Shown: positions 27,063-36,004 of the stretch, in pieces
Layout of the letters: the number at the start of each line of letters is the position of its first letter
Numbering within the stretch: position 1 is the first letter of the stretch
Assembly (NCBI GenBank): GCA_021787845.1
Contig: JAJYLH010000006.1
Span: 1-64,000, forward strand
DNA length: 64,000 nt
Reading direction: 5' to 3'
From: Myxococcales bacterium
Lineage (GTDB): Bacteria > Myxococcota > Myxococcia > Myxococcales > JAJYLH01
Position numbers and translations under genes: made by a program
Notes under the pieces: model-generated
Told to the model about the DNA's origin: nothing
Database searches by the model: none
The model's input: only the letters and a program-made list of their open reading frames with translations

Positions 27063-28082
27063 TCACCGCCGCCACTCCTCGTTCGCCGGGAAGAGGAGCA
27101 CCTCGTCGATGGACTGGGCGCCGGTGAAGAGCATCGCCAGCCGGTCGACGCCCACCGCCACCCCGGCCGCCGGCGGCATCCGGCCGAGCGCCTCGAGGAA
27201 CACCTCGTCGAGCGGATAGACCTCGCGTCCGGCGGCCCGGCGCTCGTCCTGCTCCCGCTCGAACCGGCGCCGCTGCTCGACCGGATCGGTCAGCTCGGAG
27301 AAGCCGTTCGCGAGCTCGAGGCCGGCGGCGTACAGCTCGAACCGTTCGGCAACCGCGGGGTCGTCGGGCTTGACGCGGGCGAGCGCGGCGAGACGCGCCG
27401 GGTAGTCGATGAGGAACGCCGGCCGCTCTCGCCCCAGCTTCGGCTCCACCGCGCTCAAGAAGACCGCGAAGAACACGTCGTCCCAGCTCGCGGGCGCACC
27501 CGGCACGTGAAAGCCCGCGCGCCGGGCCGCATCGCGCAGCGCCTCCGCCTCCTCGAGCTGCCGTAGATCGAGACCGGTCTCGCTGAGCATCGCGTCGCGC
27601 ACGGTCACCCGGTCGAACGGCGAGGCGAGGTCGACCGGGTGTCCGTCCCATTCGAGCGCGTCGCCCTGGCCGAGCGCGCGCGCCGACTGGCGAACGACCT
27701 GCTCCACGTCGTCCATCAGCACCTCGTAGTCGGCGTTGGCGCGGTAGAGCTCGAGGAGCGTGAATTCCGGGTTGTGGGTCGGGGAGACCTCGCCGTTGCG
27801 AAACACCTTGACGAGCTGGAACGGCCGCTCCCACCCGTCCGCGACCAGGCGCTTCATCGCGAATTCGGGGCTCGTGTGCAGCCACAGCGGGCGGCCCGGC
27901 ACGTCGCCCAGCTCGGGAACGAACGCGGTCGAGAACGCCTGAATCGGCGGCTCCATCCCGGGCGCGCGCACGAGCAGCGGCGTCTCCACCTCCTCGTAGC
28001 CGAGATGGCCGAGCGCGTCCCGCAGCGCCTGGGCGAGCGCCATCCGCCGCCGGATGAGCGGGCGCTTGTCGAGGGTCGTCAC
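27063..28082 (-). CDS. epmA: EF-P--lysine ligase EpmA (lysyl-tRNA synthetase-like)
   Basis: 339 residues, the catalytic core of class II lysyl-tRNA synthetase without an anticodon-binding domain, as in EpmA/GenX/PoxA. Motifs: GYEEVETPLLVRAPGMEPP, LHTSPEFAMKRLV, VFRNGEVSPTHNPEFTLLE, ELANGFSELTDPVEQRRRF and AVGVDRLAMLF. It attaches beta-lysine to elongation factor P. Its usual partners epmB and efp are not in the window. The GTG start at 28082 fits the family N-terminus. Confidence 0.9.
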   Translation of the reverse strand: MTTLDKRPLIRRRMALAQALRDALGHLGYEEVETPLLVRAPGMEPPIQAFSTAFVPELGDVPGRPLWLHTSPEFAMKRLVADGWERPFQLVKVFRNGEVSPTHNPEFTLLELYRANADYEVLMDDVEQVVRQSARALGQGDALEWDGHPVDLASPFDRVTVRDAMLSETGLDLRQLEEAEALRDAARRAGFHVPGAPASWDDVFFAVFLSAVEPKLGRERPAFLIDYPARLAALARVKPDDPAVAERFELYAAGLELANGFSELTDPVEQRRRFEREQDERRAAGREVYPLDEVFLEALGRMPPAAGVAVGVDRLAMLFTGAQSIDEVLLFPANEEWRR

Positions 28083-28167
28083 GGGCTGGAGGACCTACCA
28101 CATCCTCGACGCGGGCGAGGCGACCGCGCGGGAAAGGTCTCGAGTCGCCTAAGCTCTCGTCCCAGCG

Positions 28168-29868
28168 ATGAAGCCGATTCTCCTGCTGGCGCTCTTCGCC
28201 GGCACCCTGTCCTGCCGCACCGTGCTCGTCAAGCCGGATCGCTCCCGCCTGCCGGGACCGCAACCGCATACCGCGACTGGCGCCCCGCGGGCTCTGGGGA
28301 CCACAATGCCTCCCGGGAGCTCGGCGCCCGCGACGACGGCGACGCCCGACGCCCGTCCGGAGATCGTGGCGCTGCGGACCCAGGCGGCGGCGGTGCTCGA
28401 GGAACAGGCCGAGCTCTACTGGCAGTCGTGGGTCTTCGGCCGGCCTCTCGACCTCGCCACCGCGTACTGCGGCCACGACTCGCTCTTCACGCCCGCCGCG
28501 GTGCGGGCCTTGCGCCAGGCGGCAGCGCAGTCGGCCGGCGACGACCAGCGCGCGTTGACCGACCTCGCGGACTACGTCGCCGGCGAGATCGTGGCGAAGG
28601 CGACCGCGGCCGACGCGGTTCGCGTCGACAAGCTGGAGAGCACGACGACGGTCACCGTCGACGACGAGCAGCACGCATGGAAGGACTTGGCCGAGCTGAT
28701 CGCCGGCGAGCCGAACGCCGAGCGGCGGGCCCACCTCTTTGCGGCAGGGCTACCGCTCCTCTCGGCTATCGCGCCTCTGGTCGAGGACCAGACCCGGCGC
28801 CGCGACCAGGCGATTCGGGCGCTCGGCTTCAGGTCGGCCGCGGCTTTCGCCGAGGAGCTGCGGGGAGCTCGCCTCGGGTCGCTCTTGACGCTCGCGCAGA
28901 CGACCCTCGACCAGACCCAGGCGCTCTACGTGAGCACGATGAACCGGCTTTCGATGCAGGACCTGGCCCTGCCGCTGTCGAAGATGCGCCAGAGCGATCT
29001 CGGCCGGCTGATGCGCTTCGGAGGGGCGGACGGAGCGTTTCCCGCGAAGGCGGTCGCGTCGATCGCCCGCGGGGTCTTCACGTCCCTCGGTACCCCTATC
29101 GCGGGGCAGAAGGGCTTGACGCTCTCCAGCGCGGCGCAGGCGCAGAAGAACCCGCTCCCGGTCTGTTTCCCGGTGGACCCGCCGGCCGACGTGCGCGTTT
29201 CGCTGGTGCCTACCGGCGGCCTCGAGTACCTGCGCGAGCTGCTCCACGAGCTGGCCCACGCCGAGCTGTACCTGCACGAACGCCAGCCGCGGTGGGAGCT
29301 CAGGATCTTGGGCGGCGACGTCTCGGTCGAAGCGACAGCGCTCCTGTTCTCCGACCTGGCCGACGACCCCGCGTTCCTGCGGACCGCGGCCGGAATGAAG
29401 GGACCGAAGCTGGAGGACCTGGTTCGCCGCGGCAACGCGCGGCGACTGCTCGGCATCCGGCGCGCGGCAGCGCGGGTCGAGTTCGAGGTCGCGCGGCTCG
29501 AGGACCGAGCGGCGCACCCGGCCGAGCTGTATCGCCGGCTGATGTCGCGTGCTTTGGGATTCGCCTTGACCGCCGACGAGTCCCGGCGGTGGGTGATCGA
29601 TCGTTCCGAGCTTGCCGGCAGCGCTGACGACCTGCGCGCGGCGCTCGCGGCGGTGCAGCTCGAGCGCGCGTTCGAGCAGCGGTTCGGCGCGACCTGGTGG
29701 CGGTCGAAGGCGGCGGGAGCGCTCTTGCAGTCCATATGGAGCCGCGGCACCCAGCCGACCGTCGACGAGCTGCTCGGCTTCGTCGGCGAGAAGGCCGTCT
29801 CGCCGGACGCCCTGGTCTCGACCCTGACGGAGAGGCTCTGGGGAGCCCCTGGGGGCGCGCGCCCCTAG
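28168..29868 (+). CDS. Lipoprotein with an M3-like zinc metallopeptidase domain
   Basis: 566 residues with a lipobox (LSC) after the signal MKPILLLALFAGTLS. The C-terminal half carries HELAH (360-364) and a candidate third ligand, Glu388, 28 residues after the first His. This is the gluzincin arrangement of the M3 peptidase and oligoendopeptidase F group. The N-terminal half is helical (EQAELYWQSWVFGRP), as in M3 enzymes. Probably an envelope-attached oligopeptidase; substrate unknown. Its stop codon lies inside the 102-bp repeat copy D. Confidence 0.75.
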   Translation: MKPILLLALFAGTLSCRTVLVKPDRSRLPGPQPHTATGAPRALGTTMPPGSSAPATTATPDARPEIVALRTQAAAVLEEQAELYWQSWVFGRPLDLATAYCGHDSLFTPAAVRALRQAAAQSAGDDQRALTDLADYVAGEIVAKATAADAVRVDKLESTTTVTVDDEQHAWKDLAELIAGEPNAERRAHLFAAGLPLLSAIAPLVEDQTRRRDQAIRALGFRSAAAFAEELRGARLGSLLTLAQTTLDQTQALYVSTMNRLSMQDLALPLSKMRQSDLGRLMRFGGADGAFPAKAVASIARGVFTSLGTPIAGQKGLTLSSAAQAQKNPLPVCFPVDPPADVRVSLVPTGGLEYLRELLHELAHAELYLHERQPRWELRILGGDVSVEATALLFSDLADDPAFLRTAAGMKGPKLEDLVRRGNARRLLGIRRAAARVEFEVARLEDRAAHPAELYRRLMSRALGFALTADESRRWVIDRSELAGSADDLRAALAAVQLERAFEQRFGATWWRSKAAGALLQSIWSRGTQPTVDELLGFVGEKAVSPDALVSTLTERLWGAPGGARP

Positions 29869-29968
29869 GTGCTGCAGACAATTGACCTGAGCATGTTCGG
29901 GCGCTTTCTCGTTCCCGTACATCCCGGGCGCAGTCGAAGGATGGGCGGGGACGCCCGGGGCCGCTCGT
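29867..29968 (-). repeat. 102-bp dispersed repeat with REP-like hairpin, copy D
   Basis: Inverted relative of 12241-12343. The core GTTCCCGTACATCC (29911-29924) pairs with GGATGGGCGGGGAC (29939-29952) in 12 of 14 positions. A second half-element, TTCGACTGCGCTCAGGGCG, follows at 29971-29989. The repeat begins on the stop codon of the metallopeptidase gene and lies between convergent genes. Confidence 0.65.
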
Positions 29969-30108
29969 GTCTTCGACTGCGCTCAGGGCGAGCGGTCCAG
30001 GACACCGCGATGGGTCGAGGTGACTCGGTTCCGGACCCTTGGCGCGGCGCCTCGACGGCACGACGCGCGTCACGGCCAGGACTCCAGGTGCCCTGCCGGT
30101 GACCGCCG

Positions 30109-31392
30109 TCAGCAGAAGTGCCGCAGGGCGAAGAGCTCTTTCGCCAGCTCGGCCCGATGGTCCGGGTGCGCGATGGAAATCAGCGCCTCACCGCGCTCGC
30201 GCAAGGTCAAGCCGTGCAGGTTGACGGCACCGTACTCGGTCACCACCCAGTGGACGTGGCCGCGGGTGGTGACGACGCCGGCGCCCGGCTTCAGGTCGAG
30301 GACGATGCGTGACGCCTGGGTTTTCTGGACCGTCGACGGCAGGGCGATGATCGGCTTGCCGCCTTCCGAGAGCGCTGCCCCCCTCATGAAGTCCATCTGC
30401 CCGCCGATGCCGGAGAAGATGCGGTGGCCGATGGAATCCGCGCACACCTGCCCGGTCAGGTCGATTTCGATCGCCGAGTTGATCGCGACGACCCGCGGGT
30501 TCTGCCGGATGAGGTGGGTGTCGTTGGTCCGGTTGCACGGGTGGAACTCGACCGTCGGGTTGTCGTGGACGAAGCGGTAGAGCCGCTCGGTGCCGCTGAT
30601 GAACGAAGTCGTCGTGCGCCCGGGGTGGATGAGCTTGAACCGGTTGGTCACCACGCCGCCGTCGATCAAGTCGACCAGCCGGTCGCTGAACATCTCGGTG
30701 TGCACGCCCAAGTCGTGCTTGTCGGAAAGCCGCGCGAGCGCCGCGTCGGGTATGGCGCCGATACCCATCTGCAGCGTCGAGCCGTCGTCCACCAGGCCGG
30801 CGATGATTTCGCCGATACGGGCGACCACGTCGCTGTGCACGGGCGCCTGGCCCACCGGCAGCGGCCGATCGGTGTGCACGAACGCGTGGACCCGCGCGAG
30901 CGGCACCACCGTGTGACCGTGCGTGCGCGGCATCTGCTCGTTGATCTCCGCGAGGACGAGGTCGGCGGAATCGACCGCCGCGCGCGCGGTGTCGACCGAG
31001 GTCCCGAGGGTGCAGTAGCCGTGCCGGTCGGGCGGCGAGAGCTGCACCAGCGCCACGTCGAGCGGCACCCGCCGGGAGGTGAAGAGCGCCGGGATGTCCG
31101 AGAGGAAGATGGGGACGAAGTCCGCTCTCCCTTCCTCGATCGGCTGCCGTAGAGGGGCACCGGTAAAGAGGGACACCGGGCGGAACTGCTGCCGGTGCTC
31201 CGCCTTCGCGAAGTCGGAGGAGCCCTCGGTGTGCAGGTGGTAGAGCCGGACGCTCTCCAGGTCGGCGCGCCGGCACAGCGCGTCGATCAGCGGAATCGGC
31301 GTCGCGGCCGCGCTGTGGACGAAGACGCGCATGCCGCTGTGGATGGCACGCACGACGTCGTCGGCGCTTTGGGCTCGGCTGGTCCAGGTCAT
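30109..31392 (-). CDS. Acetyl-CoA hydrolase/transferase family protein (4-hydroxybutyrate CoA-transferase-like)
   Basis: 427 residues, the length of the AcCoA-hydrolase/transferase family. Features: YHLHTEGSSDFAK near the N-terminus, VDVALVQLSPPDRHGYCTLG, LQMGIGAIPDAALARL, and LGVHTEMFSDRLVDL, which contains the Glu that forms the enzyme-CoA thioester in this family. It moves CoA between short-chain acids. GAGGAGG precedes the ATG. Exact substrate cannot be read from sequence. Confidence 0.9.
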   Translation of the reverse strand: MTWTSRAQSADDVVRAIHSGMRVFVHSAAATPIPLIDALCRRADLESVRLYHLHTEGSSDFAKAEHRQQFRPVSLFTGAPLRQPIEEGRADFVPIFLSDIPALFTSRRVPLDVALVQLSPPDRHGYCTLGTSVDTARAAVDSADLVLAEINEQMPRTHGHTVVPLARVHAFVHTDRPLPVGQAPVHSDVVARIGEIIAGLVDDGSTLQMGIGAIPDAALARLSDKHDLGVHTEMFSDRLVDLIDGGVVTNRFKLIHPGRTTTSFISGTERLYRFVHDNPTVEFHPCNRTNDTHLIRQNPRVVAINSAIEIDLTGQVCADSIGHRIFSGIGGQMDFMRGAALSEGGKPIIALPSTVQKTQASRIVLDLKPGAGVVTTRGHVHWVVTEYGAVNLHGLTLRERGEALISIAHPDHRAELAKELFALRHFC

Positions 31393-31495
31393 CGGCGGCC
31401 CTCCTCGGGGTTCGACGGACGGATTCCATCTTGAGCGACCGGCCCGTCACGGGCGACAGGAAATCGCTCTCGATGGCATCGAGATTCTCGAACGG

Positions 31496-32866
31496 CTAGC
31501 TCGCGTGCAGGAAGACGGTCAGCCGGTAGACGACGTCGCCGCGGACGCGCACGACGGTGACCGGCACGTCGTCGCCCGGCTTCACCACCGAGAGCAGGCG
31601 CCCGAGGCTCGCGAGGTTTGGCACGCCGTAGCGGCCGAACTGGAGGACGAGGTCGCCGGATTGCAAGCCCGCCGCGGCCGCCGGCCCCCGGCGCTCGACC
31701 GCGGCGATCGCGAGCGCTCCCTCGCCAAGACCCAGGCTTTGCGCCGCCCGGACGCCGAGCGGGGCGATGCGCAACCCGAGCCTCGCCCAGGCGAGCTCGC
31801 GGCCGTCCGGAGCGGGCAGCGCCTCGATCATCAAGCGGACCTGCCGAACGGCACCGCCGTCGCTGACCGTGATGGAGAACAGCCGGCCCGGCGGCTCCTC
31901 GAGGACCGCGACCAGCGCGTCGACCAGGGACGGGGTCGGCCGCCCGGCGACGCTCACGACCACCTCGCCCGGCCTGAGGCCCGCGCTCATCGCCGGCGAG
32001 CCCGGCTCCACCCGGGCGATCTCGATGCCGCGACGTAGAGCGGGACCGCTCTCGCCTCCCAAGTCGATGCCCAGCCGGAACCGGCCCCGCGTCTCCACCC
32101 CGAGCAGCGCGGGCAGGAACCGGCGCACCCGGTCGACCGGAATCGCGAACCCCACGTTCTGCGCGTCGGTGCGGATGGCGGTGTTCACTCCGACGAGGTG
32201 GCCCAGGATGTCCAGGAGCGGTCCCCCTGAGTTCCCGGGATTGATGGCGGCGTCGGTCTGGATGATGTCGTGGAAGGTGACGGCGTCGTTCTCCTGCAGC
32301 TCGCGGCCGAGGGCGCTGACGACGCCGGTCGTCACCGTCTGTCCGAGGCCGAGGGGGTTGCCGATGGCGATGACCGTCTCGCCGACCATCAGGTCGTCGG
32401 AGCGGCCCAGGCGCACGGCTCGGAGCGGATGAGACGGATGGACGCGGATGATCGCCAGGTCCTCGCTCGGAAGCGCCGCGATCACCCGCGCCGGTAGGAC
32501 GGTCTTGTCGGCGAAGATCACTCGGAGCGAGGTCGCCTGGGCGACGACGTGGGCGTTCGTCAGGATGTAGCCGTCGGCGTGGATCACCGCGCCCGAGCCG
32601 ACCGAGTTGGTCTTCATCCGGCGGCTGAAAGGGGTGTCGAAGAAATCGAAGAAGCCCTGGTCCTGGACCTCGACGATGCGGGTGGCGGCGACGTTGACCA
32701 CCGCCTCCCGGTTTTCGCGCACCGCCTCCACGATGGGCGTCACCCGCGGTCGCTGGGCGGGAGTGTAAGCGCCCGGCGGGTACGGCACCGGCGAGTAGGG
32801 GAGCAGCGGCTCGGCGTACGGCAGCGGTGCCAGCGCGAGCAGCAGCGGTAGCAGGACCTGGTGCAT
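31496..32866 (-). CDS. HtrA/Deg-type periplasmic serine protease with two PDZ domains
   Basis: 456 residues. Signal peptide, Pro/Tyr-rich linker, then a trypsin-like domain with the complete triad His106 (TNAHVV), Asp136 (SEDLAII) and Ser213 (GNSGGPL), followed by two PDZ regions (about 250-340 and 365-450). It degrades or chaperones misfolded envelope proteins. The ATG at 32866 with GAGGAGAG just upstream is preferred to the longer frame from 32929. DegP/DegQ/DegS subtype not resolved. Confidence 0.93.
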   Translation of the reverse strand: MHQVLLPLLLALAPLPYAEPLLPYSPVPYPPGAYTPAQRPRVTPIVEAVRENREAVVNVAATRIVEVQDQGFFDFFDTPFSRRMKTNSVGSGAVIHADGYILTNAHVVAQATSLRVIFADKTVLPARVIAALPSEDLAIIRVHPSHPLRAVRLGRSDDLMVGETVIAIGNPLGLGQTVTTGVVSALGRELQENDAVTFHDIIQTDAAINPGNSGGPLLDILGHLVGVNTAIRTDAQNVGFAIPVDRVRRFLPALLGVETRGRFRLGIDLGGESGPALRRGIEIARVEPGSPAMSAGLRPGEVVVSVAGRPTPSLVDALVAVLEEPPGRLFSITVSDGGAVRQVRLMIEALPAPDGRELAWARLGLRIAPLGVRAAQSLGLGEGALAIAAVERRGPAAAAGLQSGDLVLQFGRYGVPNLASLGRLLSVVKPGDDVPVTVVRVRGDVVYRLTVFLHAS

Positions 32867-33017
32867 TCGTCTCTCCTCGCGGCGAGCCATCCGGTTGCGC
32901 TCATGCCCCCCGAATGCGCAGCCGGCCAACGCGCCGGTCGACGCGGGAGAGCTTACCCGTCCCCCGGCCGATCGATCGCGGAGAAATGACGTCTGGCCGG
33001 CGCCCGAAACGCGAACG

Positions 33018-34985
33018 TCAGCCGGTGTTCGAGTCGACGGTGACCAGCGCGAACTTGTTGTTCGTGTGGTCGACCGCGTGGACCCGATACTTGGGCCCGA
33101 TCACCGACCGCATCCCCGCCAGCCGGTACCATTCGACGAGAATCCACTTTCGGCCCGGCGTCGCGAGAAACTCATGGAGCTGCTCGACCGTCTGGAGCTG
33201 CCGCACTTCATTACTCGAATAAAATGTCTCGCCGTGCCAGTTCATCAGATAGGCGCCGATGGGCTCGGTCGGGAGCGATTCGTGGTGGTAGACCCAGAAC
33301 AGGTCGCGCTGGGACCAATGGGGCGAGAGCTTGCGCCAGTTGTAGCTCGACTCGTAGGACGCGAAGGCCACCGCGAGCAGGGCGAGAGCGCCGACGACCC
33401 ACAGCCGGTCGTGGGGATGCTCGTGGCTCCTCTTGCGGCCGAAGGGGACGTAGACGGCGGCGAGCACCAAGAGCGGCGTGGCGGCGAAGAGGAACGTGAA
33501 CGAGCGTTGCACGTTCTGGAAGAGCAGGTCGTCGACCCAGCGGACCATCGCGAGGAAGCCCAGGTGCCAGGGGAACGGCGCCAGCGCGGGCGTCATCTGC
33601 GCGAGTGGATAGGGCCGGTCGTACTTGAAGACGAAGAGGTTGACGAGCCGCTGCGGGTACATCGTCAGGTTCTGCGCGACGAGGACGAAGAGGATGGCGC
33701 CGAGCAAGAGCGCTACCGTGTGCCCGCGCACGCCGGTCTCCAGGAGGTCCTCCAGATAGAGCGCGAAGAGAATCGCGAGCGGCGGAAGGATGGAGAACGA
33801 GTAGTGGTGGAACTTGGTCGCGGCGAGGGCGAAGAGGGCGAAAGAGGTGACGAACCAGCCGACGACGAAGAGCTTCGCCTTGTGCTGGCGGGTCAAAGGG
33901 GTGTCGGGCGGCGACGGCTGGAACACCTTCGCCAGCATTCCCGGTAGCAGCGCTATCCAGGGAAACATTCCGTAGCCGAGCTCGCGAACATAGTAAACCC
34001 AGCTCGTCACCGGGGTGGAGGTGAAGACGCCGTTGATGAACCGGTCCCGGTAGGGGTCGAAGCCCAGGCGCTTCAGGTGGTCGTGGATGATGAAGCGCTG
34101 GAACCAGGTCTTCGACTCCGAGTTGTGCCCATCGAAGAAGCCCATCGTGAAGTACCAGGGGGCCATCATCGCGAGGAAGACGAGCGTCCCGGTGATGAGG
34201 CGCATCCGCTTGAGCACCTTCCAGTCGCCGGAGAAGAGGAGGTAGCCCAGCATCGCCCCTCCTGGTAAGGCGATGCCCAACAGCCCCTTGGCGAGCGTCG
34301 ATATTCCGGCGAAGGCATAGGCCGCGTAGAGCCAGCCGTCCTGGACGTATTCCTTCTCGAACAAGGCGATCATGAGCGAGGCGCAGGAGGCGATGATGAG
34401 CGCCTCGAACGGCATGTCGACCATCACCTGCCGCGCGAGGAAGAAGTAGAGCGGGCTGGTGACGAGGATGACGCCGGTCCACACCGCCGCCCGCCGGGAG
34501 AGGGTGCGGCCAACGCCGAGGTAGGCGACGACGACGCCGAAGATCGCGGTCAGCGCAAAGATCGAGCGCACCCACCACTCGGTGGAGACGCTGATGCCGC
34601 GCGCCGGATCGTTGGTTCCCGCGAGGTGCATGCCGACGCTCATCAGCCACATCGGCAGGACCGGTTTCGAGAAGAAGTACGCGCACTGGTAGTACGGGTG
34701 GAGGTAGTCGTGGCGCACGAGCATCTCGCGCGCGACCTCGGCGTAGTGCGGCTCCCACGGGTCCCAGAAGCCCACCGCGCCCAGGTAAGGGAAGAAGATG
34801 AGCGCCGCGAAGACGGCGAGGAGCAGGACCTGCCGCGTCTCCACCGGGCGGCCGAAGAGCCATTCCGCCGGCGTCGAATCGAGCAGAATTCTCGGCGTCA
34901 GCGCCCGCCAGAGCGACGGGCGTCCGTCGTCGGGCGGCAGGGCAGCCGCTGTCCTCGGCTTCGACTCGGCTTTCGCCATCCACAC
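33018..34985 (-). CDS. GT39/ArnT-like membrane glycosyltransferase
   Basis: 655 residues, about 11-12 hydrophobic helices. The first periplasmic loop has FWDPWEPHYAEVAREM, matching the acidic catalytic loop of polyprenyl-phosphate-dependent glycosyltransferases (DxxE, then YAEIAREM in ArnT), then PYYQCAYFFSKPVLPMWL. It probably moves a sugar from a lipid carrier to lipid A, a protein or another lipid in the envelope. The C-terminal soluble domain (about 540-655) is periplasmic. Acceptor unknown; no arn genes nearby. Confidence 0.85.
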   Translation of the reverse strand: MWMAKAESKPRTAAALPPDDGRPSLWRALTPRILLDSTPAEWLFGRPVETRQVLLLAVFAALIFFPYLGAVGFWDPWEPHYAEVAREMLVRHDYLHPYYQCAYFFSKPVLPMWLMSVGMHLAGTNDPARGISVSTEWWVRSIFALTAIFGVVVAYLGVGRTLSRRAAVWTGVILVTSPLYFFLARQVMVDMPFEALIIASCASLMIALFEKEYVQDGWLYAAYAFAGISTLAKGLLGIALPGGAMLGYLLFSGDWKVLKRMRLITGTLVFLAMMAPWYFTMGFFDGHNSESKTWFQRFIIHDHLKRLGFDPYRDRFINGVFTSTPVTSWVYYVRELGYGMFPWIALLPGMLAKVFQPSPPDTPLTRQHKAKLFVVGWFVTSFALFALAATKFHHYSFSILPPLAILFALYLEDLLETGVRGHTVALLLGAILFVLVAQNLTMYPQRLVNLFVFKYDRPYPLAQMTPALAPFPWHLGFLAMVRWVDDLLFQNVQRSFTFLFAATPLLVLAAVYVPFGRKRSHEHPHDRLWVVGALALLAVAFASYESSYNWRKLSPHWSQRDLFWVYHHESLPTEPIGAYLMNWHGETFYSSNEVRQLQTVEQLHEFLATPGRKWILVEWYRLAGMRSVIGPKYRVHAVDHTNNKFALVTVDSNTG

Positions 34986-35229
34986 CCATCCTCGCGCGAA
35001 GGCGCGCGAAAGACGGCGCTTCTACCACGGCGACGGCGTCAGGCCGGCCGGCCTTTGCGCCCCGGGCGGAAGGAAGCACGCGGCCGCCGAATCGCCAGGG
35101 ACCCGCGCCGCATCTCGCGCCTCGCGGCTTGCATCCCTCGACGAGACCGCTCCGACGATCGCCTTCGTGCGGCGGCCGATTGCGAGTCGGGGCAGCCACC
35201 GCCCGCCACTTCCCTGGGCGAGGGTGCCT

Positions 35230-35448
35230 CTAGCTCTTCGGCACCGCTTCTGGTCCCTTCGCCGGCGCGGGGCAGGTCCTGAGGCCGAAGGGAAGATAGG
35301 CCGGACACACGCCGACGAGCCCGGTCAGGAGCGGCAACAGACCGATCAACCCGAAGGGCGTCTTCAGGCCGAAGAAGACCTGGGACAGCAGCACCACGCC
35401 GAGCACGACCCGCACCAGCCGATCGATCGTTCCCTCGTTGTTCCTCAT
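35230..35448 (-). CDS. DUF2892 small membrane protein
   Basis: 72 residues: MRNNEGTIDRLVRVVLGVVL, then a helix pair and CPAYLPFGLRTC. The pattern N-x-G-x-x-DR-x-x-R-x-x-x-G and the paired glycine-rich helices are those of DUF2892 (YgaP-type membrane module). Function unknown; in other proteins it accompanies rhodanese domains. The ATG at 35448 begins the family pattern exactly; longer frames run on to 35817 without similarity. Confidence 0.85.
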   Translation of the reverse strand: MRNNEGTIDRLVRVVLGVVLLSQVFFGLKTPFGLIGLLPLLTGLVGVCPAYLPFGLRTCPAPAKGPEAVPKS

Positions 35449-35608
35449 CGCCACCCTCGCCATCGCGGGAAGAGCCCGCGGCACGACGAAAGAGCCGCGT
35501 GGGCGCACGAGCGATTCGCCCAGCTGCGCCTGGCGAGCGGTCGCCTCCGCTCCGCGCGCCGGCATCCGGGCGCCGCAAGACGCGAGGACGCAGCTTGGTT
35601 CCAGTGAC

Positions 35609-36004
35609 GTGGCGCACGAGGCGGACAGCAACCCGCCGTTCGAGCGGCTGACCGTCGTCGTGGCCGACGACGACGCGGAGGTACGCGACCTGGAGACATT
35701 CCTGCTCGAGTCGGAGGAGTACCGCGTGGTCTCGGTGAGCGACGGCGATGCTGTCATCCGTGCGGTCCGCGGCGAGGCGCCCGCGTTGCTGCTGCTCGAC
35801 TTCATGCTGCCGGGCAAGGACGCGAACGAGGTGCTGGCCGAGCTTTCGCGCGACCCGGAGACCGCCCGGGTCCCGGTGCTGGTCGTCAGCGCTTACCGGG
35901 AGCTGCTCCGGCCCTTCGCGCAGGTGCGCGGGGTCATTCCGAAACCCTTCGACATCATGGAGCTGCTCGATGCCGTCCGGCGGGAATGTCCGCGACGCGC
36001 CTGA
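35609..36004 (+). CDS. Single-domain response regulator
   Basis: About 131 residues from a GTG at 35609. Receiver domain: LTVVVADDDAEVRDLE with the acidic cluster, phosphoacceptor Asp in LLLLDFMLPGKD, Ser/Ala in VLVVSAYRELL, Lys in VIPKPFDIMELL. No output domain. The frame stays open to 35438, overlapping the divergent DUF2892 gene, but that part lacks coding character. The debranching-enzyme gene starts inside its last 35 nt, so the two are likely co-translated. No cognate kinase in the window. Confidence 0.8.
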   Translation: MAHEADSNPPFERLTVVVADDDAEVRDLETFLLESEEYRVVSVSDGDAVIRAVRGEAPALLLLDFMLPGKDANEVLAELSRDPETARVPVLVVSAYRELLRPFAQVRGVIPKPFDIMELLDAVRRECPRRA

